Made by a program: the position numbers and the translations under genes. From Adiantum capillus-veneris (taxonomy: Eukaryota > Streptophyta > Polypodiopsida > Polypodiales > Pteridaceae): a stretch of 64,000 nt of DNA. Below the pieces are notes generated by a model that had not been told where the DNA came from, ran no database searches, and saw only the letters and a program-made list of their open reading frames with translations. Below, piece by piece: positions 23,001 through 35,134 of this stretch; position 1 is the first letter of the stretch, and each line of letters opens with the position of its first letter. The stretch covers positions 64,557,753 through 64,621,752 of the forward strand of contig CM043959.1 in NCBI GenBank assembly GCA_014529385.2, written 5' to 3'.

Positions 23001-26000
23001 CAGCTTTCGGAAAAGCAGATGCGGTGGGCGAACATCTTGTCACAGTTCCACTTCCAGATTGTCCATGTGAGGGACAGAAGAATGTGGTAGCAGATGCTTT
23101 GTCTCGGAAACTGTTGGTTCTGGCTGTTTCCGCGATACATTATAGGAGCTTCGAGGATATGGTCGATCGGTATGCCACAGATACAGATTTTGCAGATATT
23201 TTCACACGGATACTCCCTTCGGGAAGGCTACTTGATGAAAAAGACTATGTTGTGCGTTACACAGCCATTGAGGGATAGGTTATGACTGAATGCCACTGTC
23301 CACCTTTTACGGGTCACCGCGGCATTGCTACCACCATGAAGGGGGTAGAGAGATACTTCTTTGGGCCAAGACTCAAAAAGGATGTGGAAAAGTTTGTGCG
23401 CAGTTGCTTGGTATGCCAGAAGGTCAAGTTTGACAAGCATAAGGCACAGGGATTGTTACAGCCTTTACCCATACCCACCCACCCCTGGGAAAGTATTGCA
23501 ATGGATTTCATTTTTGATCTCCCAAGAACATAGAATGATCACGATGATTTTCCGATTACATGGCACGTCTGAGACCATTGTCTCCGACAGAGACCCCAGA
23601 TTTATGAGTTTGTTTTGAAGGCAATTTGGGAGAACATTGGCACGCAGTTGCAGTTCTCGTCATTGTTCCACTTGCAGACTGACATGCAATTTGAGATTGC
23701 TAATTCAGTGACTTTAGATTTATTGAAGTCTTGTATCTCGGATCAGAAGACTCAATGGGAAAAGAACTTACTTTTGGTGGAATTTGCCTACAATAACACG
23801 ATACACTCTTCGACGGGGAAGACGCCATGTGAAATTGTTGAAAGTGCTGCGAAGGTTCCATCCTTCCAGAGCACGAAAGATTAGATATTTGAAGCGGATG
23901 AATATTCGCGAGATTTTGGATACGGCTTTTGCCAAGGTTCGCGAGACTTTGCAGGAGTCTCAAGAACGATAGAAAAAGGCAGCGGATCGCCATCGTCGCG
24001 ACTTGAAATTGAAGGAGGATGATTGGGTGCTGTTACGTTTTGAGAAGGCACGCCTACGAAAGAAAAAGGGAAAGGAGAGGCTTTTTCCAAAGCTTAGTAT
24101 GCGATACTACAAACCTTTCCAGATCACTGACAAGATAAATGATGTCTCCTTCCGATTGAAACTGCCAGATACTTGGAGGATTCACAATGCATTGCATGTG
24201 AGTCTCTTGAAACTTGTTAAGGGTGATGTGCCTGATGATGGGGAGCCTGATGAGCAACCCGAAGTGGAAGAAAACGAGGAGATCCTTGTTCCTGAACAGA
24301 TTTTGGCACATAACGATACGAAGAAAGGTAAAGTCCGAAGGCGGTTCTTGGTTTAGTTCAAGAACTTTCCTGCATTTGATGCAAAGTGGATGGAGGAGGA
24401 GGACCTAGCAGATACCCCTCGGATTGTGAAACTTTACCTCGATGTTTTGGTTTAGCATAGTCTACTCCAAACGGAACCCAGAATCTCAGCTTGGCCGAAG
24501 ATCTTGTGCAATGGGATGCACAAGAGGGGAGTCACTCTGCTCCCTTGTCAACAGATGCCTTGATTTTGATACTAAAGTCACTGATGTCTCTTTGAGCTTC
24601 AGGGATACTGAGAGCTGAGGGTATTCTGCTGGATGACTTTATGAAATGGAATTCGTGATTATGATATTGATTTGTTCTTGACTTCTTGTGAGTGCAGAAA
24701 CTGATAGCCGAAATGACTGCAGCATTTTGGTCTGATTGATCTCGAATAGACATGGTTGCAATAGGGGTTAGTCAATCGGACATCGATGAGGTCCCGATTG
24801 GACCTAGATGTGATTGCTAGCTACATTGCCGATAAATCATGGTCTAAGATCCGAATGAATGTTGAATGTCATGTGATGTCCTGTGATGTCTGGTGATGTC
24901 TGGTGATGTCCGGTGATGTCGTGTGATGTGACTGTCGATTTTGTACATGTGCTAGATGTGTGTTCCTAGTACGTAGGTACTAACAATCAGTGTCTGCTAA
25001 GACGGTTTATGGGCTTTATCGGTTTTGCAGGCGTAATCGCGGTCGATTACAATGCTTTCAAGAGGGGGGTATGTCACAAAGTGATGACGTGGCGGACAGC
25101 AAAAACCCTAACCCTAAAATTCTTACAAACCCTAATTTTTGCCAGAAACCCTGATTTTCGGAAATCGCGAAGGCTGGAAAAAAAAATTTGGAAAATGATG
25201 AGCGACGCGAATTTTGCTTTTTTTTAATAAAGAAAAAGAAAAGACTCTCTAAGAGAGAGAGAGAACTAATGCTTTTTATTTTAAAAGCTTTTGGGGCTCT
25301 GCTTTTGGGCACCCCTTGTACCTTTAAATTAGTGGTGAGGGCCTCACTTCTCAGAGCATCTGGATGCAGAGTCTGAGAGTGAAACCCTAGCCACTCTCTT
25401 GTACTTTGATATGATTAATATAAAAAGAGATACCGAAAGGGGCGCCAGTCTTTGGGGCCAATATCTCTAGGCACGGAACTCCGTCGGGCCAGTGCAAACC
25501 TATTGTGATCTGTGAATTGTTTTGAAGTGGTTATTTGGTGCTGTCGCGGTTGATTCTTGACTTGGAGTGTCCAAGTCTGTTACAAAGAGTGCAAATGGAC
25601 CCGGCCAAGATAGAGACTATCCGTGATTGGCCCGATTTGAGGAATGTCCATGAAGTTAGAAGCTTCTTGGAATTGTGTTCGTACTACAGGCGGTTCATAC
25701 GAAAGTTTGCAGAGGTTGCTTCCCCTTTGCATACCTTGACACAGAAAGGAGTACCTTTTTCGTGGGGACCCACAGAGGTGACTGCCTTTCAGACATTGAA
25801 AGAGAAATTGACTACGGGACCTATTTTGACTTTGCCGGACTTGCAGAAGTCATTTGAAGTATATTGTGATGCTTGTGGTCGTAGTCTGGGTGCGGTCTTG
25901 ATGCAAGAAGGCCATGTCATAGCTTACGAGAGCCGTTTGTTCTCTAGGCCGGAGATGACAGCACAGATCTATGAGAAAGAGCTTTTGGCAGTTTTCCATG

Positions 26001-29000
26001 CTCTTACTCAATGGCGGCACCTACTCGGAGCGGATTTTACTGTCTTTACAGACCATCAAAGTTTGCGCTACTTCTTGTCACAGAAGGAGCTTTCGGAAAA
26101 GCAGATGCGGTGGGCGAACATCTTGTCACAGTTCCACTTCCAGATTGTCCATGTGCAGGGACAAAAGAATGTGGTGGCAGATGCTTTGTCTCGAAAACCG
26201 TTAGTTCTGGCTATTTCTGCGATACATCATAGGAGCTTCGAGGATATGGTCGATCAGTATGCCACAGATACAGATTTTGCAGATATTTTCACACGGATAC
26301 GGGATGAGGAGAAAGTAGCGGGATACTCCCTTCGGGAAGGCTACTTGATGAGAAAGACTATGTTGTGCGTTACACAACCGTTGAGGGATAAGGTTATGAC
26401 TGAATGCCACTGTCCACCTTTTACGTGTCACCGCGGCATTGCTACCACCATGAGAGGGGTAGAGAGATACTTCTTTTGGCCGTGACTCAAAAAGGACGTG
26501 GAAGAGTTGTGCGCAGTATACCAGAAGGTCAAGTTTGACAGGCATAAGACACAGAGATTGTTACACCCTTTTACCCATACCCACCCGCCCCTGGGAAAAT
26601 ATTGAAATGGATTTCATTTTTGATCTCTTGAGAACACAGAATGATCACGATGATTTTCCGATTACATGGCACGCCTGAGACGATTGTCTCCGACAGAGAC
26701 CCTTGATATATGAGTTTGTTTTGGAAGGCAATTTGGGGGAACATTGGCACGCGGTTGCAGTTCTCGTCATCGTTCCACTTGCAAACTGACGGGCAATTTG
26801 AGATTGCCAATTCAGTGATTTTAGATTTATTGAAGTCTTGTATCTCGGATCAGAAGACTCAATGGGAAAAGAACTTACCTTTGGTGGAATTTGCCTACAA
26901 TAACACGATACACTCTTCGACGGGGAAGACGCCATGTGAGATTGTTGAAAGTGCAGCGAAGGTTCCATCCTTCCAGAGCACGAAAGATTAGATATTTGAA
27001 GCGGATGAATATTCGCGAGATTTGGATACGGCTTTTGCCAAGGTTCGTGAGACTTTGCAGGAGTCTCAAGAACGATAGAAAAAGGTAACGAATCGCCATC
27101 GTCGCGACTTGAAATTAAAGGAGGATGATTGGGTGCTCTTACTTTTGAGAAGGCACGCCTACGAAAGAAAAAGGGAAAGGAGAGGCTTTTTCCAAAGCTT
27201 AGTATGCGATACTACGGACCTTTCCAGATCACTGACAAGACAAATGATGTCTCCTTCCGATTGAAACTGCCAGATACTTGGAGGATTCATAATGCATTGC
27301 ATGTGAGTCTCTTGAACCCTGTTAAGGGTGATGTGTCTGATGATGGGGAGCCTGATGAGCAACCCGAAGTGGAAGAAAACGAGGAGATCCTTGTTCCTGA
27401 ACAGATTTTGGCACATAACGATACGAAGAAAGGTAAAGTCCGAAGGCGGTTCTTGGTTTAGTTCAAGAACTTTCCTGCATTTGATGCAAAGTGGATGGAG
27501 GAGGAGGACCTAGCAGATACCCCTCGGATTGTGAAACTTTACCTCGATGTTTTGGTTTAGCATAGTCTACTCCAAACGGAACCCAGAAACTCAGCTTGGC
27601 CGAAGATCTTGTGCAATGGGATGCACAAGAGGGGAGTTACTCCGCTCCTTTGTCAACAGATGCCTCGATTTTGATACTAAAGTCACTGATGTCTCTTTGA
27701 GCTTCAAGGATACTGAGAGCTCACAGTATTCTGCTGGATGACTTTATGAAATGGAATTCCTGATAATGATACTGATTTGTTCTTGACTTCTTGTGAGTGC
27801 AGAAACTGATAGCCGAAATGACTGCAGCATTTTGGTCTGATTGATCTCGAATAGACATGGTTGCAATAGGGGTTAGTCAATCGGACATCGATGAGGTCCC
27901 GATTGGACCTAGATGTGATTGCTAGCTACATTGCCGATAAATCATGGTCTAAGATCCGAATGAATGTTGAATGTCGTGTGATGTCCTGTGATGTCTGGTG
28001 ATGTCCTATGATGTCGTGTGATGTGACTGTCGATTTTGTACATGTGCTAGATCTGTGTTCCTAGTACGCAGGTACTAACAGTCAGTGTCTGCTAAGACGG
28101 TTTATGGCTTTTGTCGGTTTTGCAGGCGTAATCGCGGTCGATTACAATGCTTTCAAGAGGGGGGTACGTCACAAAGTGATGACGTGGCGGACAACAGAAA
28201 CCCTAAAATTCCTGCAAACCCTAATTTTTGCCAAAAACCCTAATTTCCGGAAATCGTGGAGGCTTTAAATTTTTATTTTTATTTTAAATGATGAGCGACA
28301 CGAATTTTGCTTTTTCTTATTAAAAAAAAGAGAAAAGACTCTCTAAGAGAGAGAGAGAACTGATGCTTTTTATTTTAAAAGCTTTTGGGGCTCTGCTTTT
28401 GGGCATCCCTTGTATCTTTAAATAATTGATAAGGGCTTCACTTCTCGGAGCATCTGGACGCAGAGTTTGAGAGTGAATCCCGACCCACTCTCTTGTACTT
28501 TGAACTGATTAATACAAAAAGAAATACCGAAAGGGGCGCCAGTCTTTGGGGCCAATATCTCTAGGCACGGAACTCCGCCGGGCGAGTGCAAATCTATTGT
28601 GATCTGTGCATTGTTTTGAAGTAGTTATTTGGTGCTGTCGCGATTGATTTTTGACTTGGAGTGTCCAAGTCTGTTACAGATACATCAGCGTTTTGCCCTT
28701 ATCATTTCAGCCCAACAAAACAGTCATTTTCAGCCTTAAGACAACAGTAGAAAACAGTCATTTTCAGCCTTGAAGCAGCCCCAAAAATTCAGCATCAAGA
28801 AGATCCCAGATTTCAGCCCAAGCCACTGTCGTCGTCGTCGTCGTCATCGGCATAGTCCCATTGCATTCGCATTGTACACCTTTGTGCAATCAAAGTAGAC
28901 CGCTCTCGCCGACGAGAGTGGAGCCTTCGGAGGAGGGTTTTACAACCTCTCGGTGTCGTATCTCTTCTCTCTCCTTCTCTCAGTCTCATTCACTTGCACG

Positions 29001-32000
29001 CACAATATCCACTCACTTTGTTCGTGATCACAGCACTCTTCAAGACGGAAGGCTCTCTCCTTCCCTAAGAACTAAAAGGAACCTTGAGCAATAAAGATCA
29101 CTAATCTTGAGAAAATACAACATTCATTCCGCTTGCACCTTACATTTGTATCAGAGCTTTGGAAGTGTTCTGCATTACTCAAGGAAAGAACCACAAGAAT
29201 TTTTTTGCTTGTTGCGATCGCACGAACCCAAGTTTACTTGGGCGTGGCGATTCCTATAGTGTTTTGTTGAAGAGTGACAGGAATCCCAAGAAAGAAGGGC
29301 TTGTCCAGCCTCCCTTTGTGTCTCTTTTCACTCATTGAGAGCGGACCATGCACTTAGCGGCCGGCCAATCGACGTGAGGTGGGAAAAAGCAACCTTGGTG
29401 TGAGCGCAAGGCCGCCAAGGGGTGCGCCCGCAGAAAAGGGTAGAACTCGGGTGAAGAGAAGATCCTTCTCCAACGCGATTTGCACGCGAAAGAAAACCTC
29501 AAGAACCGCAAGAACCCAAGACCCCCAAGAACCCATGTTCCTCGTGAACTTCAGAACCCAAGACCCTCAAGAACCCAAGTTCCTCGTGGACTTAAGAACC
29601 CAAGACCCCAAGAACCACAGATTCCAGTGCATGGTCGTCACCCGAAGTGGCATGGATACTTTGCGTTCAGGTGATGAGCATGAGAGAGGCGACGAAGGAT
29701 TTTCCCCACTAGGAGATTTTTCCGACCCTCCCCCTTCGCCATCTACGCCACGAGTTGTCCTCGCTCCTATGGAGATGATGGTCAAGTCAATGTCGGACAT
29801 GATGACACGACAACAAGAAACGAATCGAGTTGCCTTGGCACAACTCGCAAGCAAAGCAGATGAACAAGCAGCAAAGGACCGTGCACAAGAAGCCAAAGAC
29901 CGCGAGCGCGAAAAACAAAACGACAAACTTGTTGCACGACAAGAAGAACATCGACTTGCTCAGGAACGTGAGCGCCTTGCTCAGGAACATGAGTGCATTG
30001 CAATTGCCGCACGACAAGAAGACCAGCGACTTGCCCTCGAACGCGAGCGCAAAGAACGCAAAGCAGAAAGGGACGCCGAGCGAGAAGCTCAAAGGGAGAT
30101 TCGTCAACAAGAGTTTATTTCTCAAGTCCTAGCCTCGAAGGCCGAATCACCCAAAGATCGTGGGAGTTTGTCGAGTGGCGCAAGCCACGAGGTGGATTCA
30201 CACAATCCAGTCACAGAGAAGTTGACTTTCAGTAAGTATGACGGTAAGATGGATGCTACTGTTATTCATTCTTGGTTGCATCAACTTAATGCTTATTTTG
30301 CGACAACTAAGAAAACAGGCAATAGCAAAGTTTTGACGACAGCTATGTACCTTGTCGATGATGCCATAAATTGGTACCAGGCATGGCAAGAGGCACAGCT
30401 AGCCGCGCACCTAGAGGCAGCCGACGATTTCACGCCCCTCTCTTTTAGTTGGGCTGATTTCCAAGACAAGCTCAAGGCGCGGTTTATGCCACCTCAGTAC
30501 CTTGCACGACTAAAGGACGATTGGCGAGCTCTCAAGCAAAACGGTACGCCGGTTATGTCTTTCTCTAATCGGGTTTTGCAACTCGGCACTCAATTACGCA
30601 AATCGGATGCGAAGTGCAAGGAGACATTTCTTTACAAATTGGACGAGTATATCAAGTATGATGTCGAGGTACTCGATCCAATCGATCTCAACAAAGCGGT
30701 AGCAATTGCTCTCGCCCACGAGATGAAGCACAACAAAGGCAAGCCTAAGGAGAACAAGACTTCCACAAGTACCTCGCAGACTTCTCAAAACCCGCAGAAC
30801 GGTAAGAATGGTAAGGATGATAACTCTTCTAACCAATCTTCCAACAATCTCTCATCAAAGAATTCTTCCAATGAATCTAAGGATAAGGCTAACACAATTG
30901 CTAAACCTAAGCTTACTCCAGATGAAAAGGTAGCACAAGGAATTATAGGAGGTTACATCACTTCGGAAGAACAAAGCACGTATTCTAAGGAAGGTCGTTG
31001 TTTTCATTGTCACATTAAGGGTCACATAAAACGAACATGTCCTAAGCTTGAATCGAATGAATCTAAAGAATCCACAGCACCCACTACATCTGTCAATGCA
31101 ATAAATGATAATACGATTGTGCCCACAGTTTCTCAGGACCCTCCCATTGATGATTCTCTCATTAAATGTTATGGTCGTACGTCGGGGCACCGTTTTGTCA
31201 TATTGTTTGACCCAGGTAGTATGCATGATGTGATCAGCCCCTCTCTTGTTGAGAGAGCCCGCCTCGAAGTTAGTCCGAGATCTCCTATCGAGGTCTCTGG
31301 CTTTCGTCCTGGTATGGACGCTCTCATCACGAAGGAGTGCCTTGATGTGTTGTTTGCAATTCAACAGACTGCCTTTACTAGAAGATTTGTTGTTTCTCCT
31401 CTCTCAGGATGTGATATGATTTTAGGCATGAAATGGTTTCGTGAAATAAACCCTCTCGTTGATTGGGAGGCTAGCACTTTAACTCTCAATGCCAAAAGTG
31501 ATTCTCCTACTGTCTTTCATGGAGTGGACATTGCTCATTCTCCATCTCATTGCTAATATGCAAGACAAGATTGACAAGATTCAGGAGAAGGAGATTCTCT
31601 CAAAAAAAATTTCTCCACAGCATGACACACAGGATTTGCACGATTATGAGAAGCATGATGATGATTTGATTGACCATGATGTGCATCATGATTTGGATGA
31701 TAAAGACAAACATGATGAATTGCATGAAGAGTATGTGATTGTTCACAAAGATGATGTGTTAGTGGATGCTTTTTCTAGCGAGGCTAACCTCGTTGTAGAT
31801 TCGATCAATCACGGAGATCCGATCTTGGTTTTCGAGTCAAGGTCCAAAGAACCCCCACAGGACGATTCGATCATTCAGGAAGAAGCGATCTTGGCTCTCG
31901 AGCCTTGGTCAAAAGCACCCTCACAGGAAGTATTGTGTGTTCGCATGATTGATACGCACGCATTGTTCGAGTGTTTCATTCGTGAAGGTTTCCTGTATTT

Positions 32001-34914
32001 TAGTCAACATCGTTATGTGATCCCTTTTACTAGGCATGACATATTGTATGTTGAGTACGTTTCTCTCATGGATGAGCACAAATGTATGCGGATTGTTCAT
32101 GAAAAGCTGAAAAGTTTGTATGTCAGGATTTCACATTCCATGTCTCTTCCTTGGCATGACACAGTTTTTGAAAGAGCACATGGTTGTATGAGTACCAAGC
32201 ATGGGCATTTCCATTGTGATTTGCCACAATTGATTGATTTCGATCAAACAGAACAAATTCGATTGCATTGTTTGCATGTGTTTGATGAACGGGTTGTCAC
32301 TCCGTCTCTATGTTCATCTACATTGCATATACAGTCTTTAGAGAAGACGATTTTTTTCCTTCACTTTACATGGAATGGATATGTTCATGGTTTTGTGTTA
32401 GAGATGGTTTCAGGAATTTTCAGCCATGGAGATTCTTGAAGACGAAAGAAGCAGGACTCTAGACGAAGTTGAAGCAAGAAAGGAGATTTAGAAGACTTTG
32501 TGTCGCTTTCGACGCGGCCCAAAGAAGCAAGAGTTGCAGACCTTTACGAAGTTCAAGTACCGCACGACCCACACATCAGAGTGGGCCGGCGAAGAGTCCC
32601 TTCCAGGATTCCGGATGCTCTTGGCGATCTCCCTCGACACCATACAGTTCGGTACCAGTACCTCACTTTGAAAAGGAGGAGATGTCACGTGACACATCCC
32701 AACCCTATGTGTCCGTGGACAAGCTACACCACAGCAGGGTTCGGTCAGTCCGATCAAGTTAGATTAGCAATGATCTGGCACTTTTGTGAGTCTATTCGTA
32801 GACTGTGCATGCCCAGTCACTTAGTATAGATGCATATCCTCCGGTTGCACACAGCATGATCATTGGAATTCCCATCAAAATCCATTAGCATCAGTTAGGG
32901 GAATTTTCCAGTGCATTTAGCCTATTTTCCTATTTATTGGGATTTTCATTTATTATTTTTAAGTGACTTTCCTACAAAAGTAGGTAGGGCAATTTTGCTA
33001 AGTTAATATATAAGCAAACCAAAGTTCACACTTTCTGGCAGAAGAGGCAGCAGGAGCTTCCCGCTCAACAGGCAACTTCTCAGCAGTACCCCCTGCAGCA
33101 CCATCGCCACAGTGCTCCCTTCCCTTGGATTTCCAGGACCTGCCATCGCCATCCCTCAACCCTCAGGCCTGGCGTTTCCATTATCCACTGGCAGCAGCCC
33201 CCAAGAACCACTAACGCTAGACTTGCCTGATCTCCACCAGTGTTTTCAGCCACTACTAACGCCAGCCAGCAGTCCCTAAGAGCAGCGTTTTTCACCTTCA
33301 AGGGCAGCAGCACCCAGATCCCATTATCGCTAGCTTTGCTTGAGATTTAGCAGTGGGTTCAGCCATTAAAAACGCACCCTGGACTGCAGCACATCAGCGT
33401 TTGTACAGCAGGTTTTTTCAGCAAGAAAACGCAGCCTTTGCTAGGGTTTTTCAGCAGATACATCAGCTTTTTGCCCTTATCATTTCAGCCCAACAAAACA
33501 GTCATTTTCAGCCTTAAGACAGCAGTAGAAAACAGTCATTTTCAGCCTTGAAACAGCCCCAGAAATTCAGCATCAAGATCCCAGATTTCAGCCCAAGCCG
33601 CCGTCGTCGTCGTCGTCGTCGTCATCGGCATAGTCCCATTGCATCAGTCCATTGCATTCGCATTGTACACCTTTGTGCAATCAAAGTAGACCGCTCTCGA
33701 CGACGAGAGTGGGGCCTTCGGAGGAGGGTTTTACAACCTCTCGGTGTCGTATCTCTTCTCTCTCCTTCTCTCAGTCTCATTCACTTGCACGCACAATATC
33801 CACTCACTTTGTTCGTGATCACAGCACTCTTCAAGACAGAAGGCTCTCTCCTTCCCTAAGAACTAAAAGGAACCTTGAGCAATAAAGATCACTAATCTTG
33901 AGAAAATACAACATTCATTCCGCTGCACCTTACATCCACAGGTCTTGACAAAGTCACTGGGCAAGGTGACACTACAAACCAGCACATCAAGATATGCACC
34001 AACAACATTGGCCACTAGATCGTGAGCTGATACTTCAAACTAGAGCAGTCGAAGAGTCTTAGCACCCAAATCACCAAGGTGGAAAGCTATATAGTCTACA
34101 ATACATAATCAAAACGTATAATACATACTTCTGACAGAACAAAAAGGGACGTACGTTTTCTTCATGCTTCTAATGGCCTATAAAGGCAATTGTTTGATCT
34201 CTTATGCAGGCCACTTGGACGAACAAGATTATTTAATACGAGCAAGCTATCCCAACAAGGGTTGCAATGGGTATTGTGTTCCGGCTTGATTTGGGGAACA
34301 CTATGGGCCAGGACATGCCAACCATTTACAGGAAGCAACATGGTCGCAGATACCAAGCAAGGCTTTGTGCAAGGTTGTTCATGAGCAAGGCTTATGTAGC
34401 CGGCCTACAACATTAAAGATTTCAAAACTTTGAAGTTTGGACTTGGATTAGCTAGCAAAGGGCAAGGCCTAACGAGAATGCCATGCAACAACGGCCAGGA
34501 CTGATCAACAGGTTTCCCCAGCCCCCCCCCCCCCCCCCCCCCCCCCCCCAACCTCCAAAAAGGGATCACAACCCCTGCCCAACCCTGCATCTCTTTGATA
34601 TTTATTCACCACAATTGATACTGAGTACTATGACAAGTCAACTGACAAACGCCGTATGGTTGCGTGTTCTTGACAGTATAAGGGGATGGTAATGCTCGTG
34701 ATGCTGGCTCCTGTATTCAAAGATCATGAGCCCAAACTCTATGGCTGGGAGGTGAATATGATCTCAATCCCTTATCCTGTTCTATGTGCTTTTATGGAGT
34801 GCATCAGGTCATGTCTGTGGTGCTAACAAAGAGTCTCATTGGATGTTTACCTCGACGCATGGATGTCACAAACCGGTGCTACGACTCATGAGGGAAGAGA
34901 ATCTAACGCATAAA

Positions 34915-34966
<52 letters not shown>

Positions 34967-35134
34967 GAAAATAGGAACGCAGAATGCAAGAGAGGGAGAG
35001 ACAAAAAAAGGAGAAGAGAGGAGACCTGTTCTGGTTTGCCAACAGTCTTGGCGACAGCTTTACTGGCATCCTTGAGAATGTCGGAGGTGGAGACTCCGTC
35101 CAAGGGCACATTAGTGCTGATGTTCAAGGTGGGC

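Larger units (their letters stand above)
19165..28678 (+). mobile_element. Element B: chromovirus complex with three LTRs
   Basis: The order is LTR (19165-19670), primer site, gag, pol, LTR (25072-25584), 3' half of pol, LTR (28167-28678). The outer ends carry a perfect 5-bp target duplication GATAC (19160-19164 and 28679-28683) inside the 5' LTR of element C. LTR1 and LTR3 share variants, such as GAATCCCGACCCACTC, that LTR2 lacks. LTR2 abuts mid-pol exactly at its TTACA end. I infer that a second family member inserted into pol of the first, and that recombination between the two left LTRs then removed the first element's gag and 5' pol. Both units contain stops and frameshifts. Confidence 0.9.
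18382..33934 (+). mobile_element. Element C: gag-protease LTR retrotransposon without pol, with nested element B
   Basis: LTRs of 1244 bp (18382-19164 plus 28684-29144) and 1252 bp (32683-33934), each beginning TGTCACGTG and ending TTACA, bracket a 3.5-kb internal region. Both sides carry the 5-bp target duplication TCCAC (18377-18381 and 33935-33939). The internal region holds a primer site, a gag-protease ORF, a second unknown ORF and a polypurine tract, but no RT, RNase H or integrase. It is therefore non-autonomous and needed pol from a relative. Element B interrupts the 5' LTR. Element C is antisense to the MIF-like gene in whose intron it sits. Confidence 0.93.

Noticed and set aside
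19165-28678. Simple tandem duplication of element B
   Set aside because: LTR2 differs from LTR1 and LTR3 at shared sites and joins mid-pol at an exact LTR end, which a simple duplication does not predict; not fully excluded.
31489-32439. Element C second ORF as degraded RT or env
   Set aside because: No RT or RNase H motif in order, and no signal peptide or membrane segment; left as unknown.
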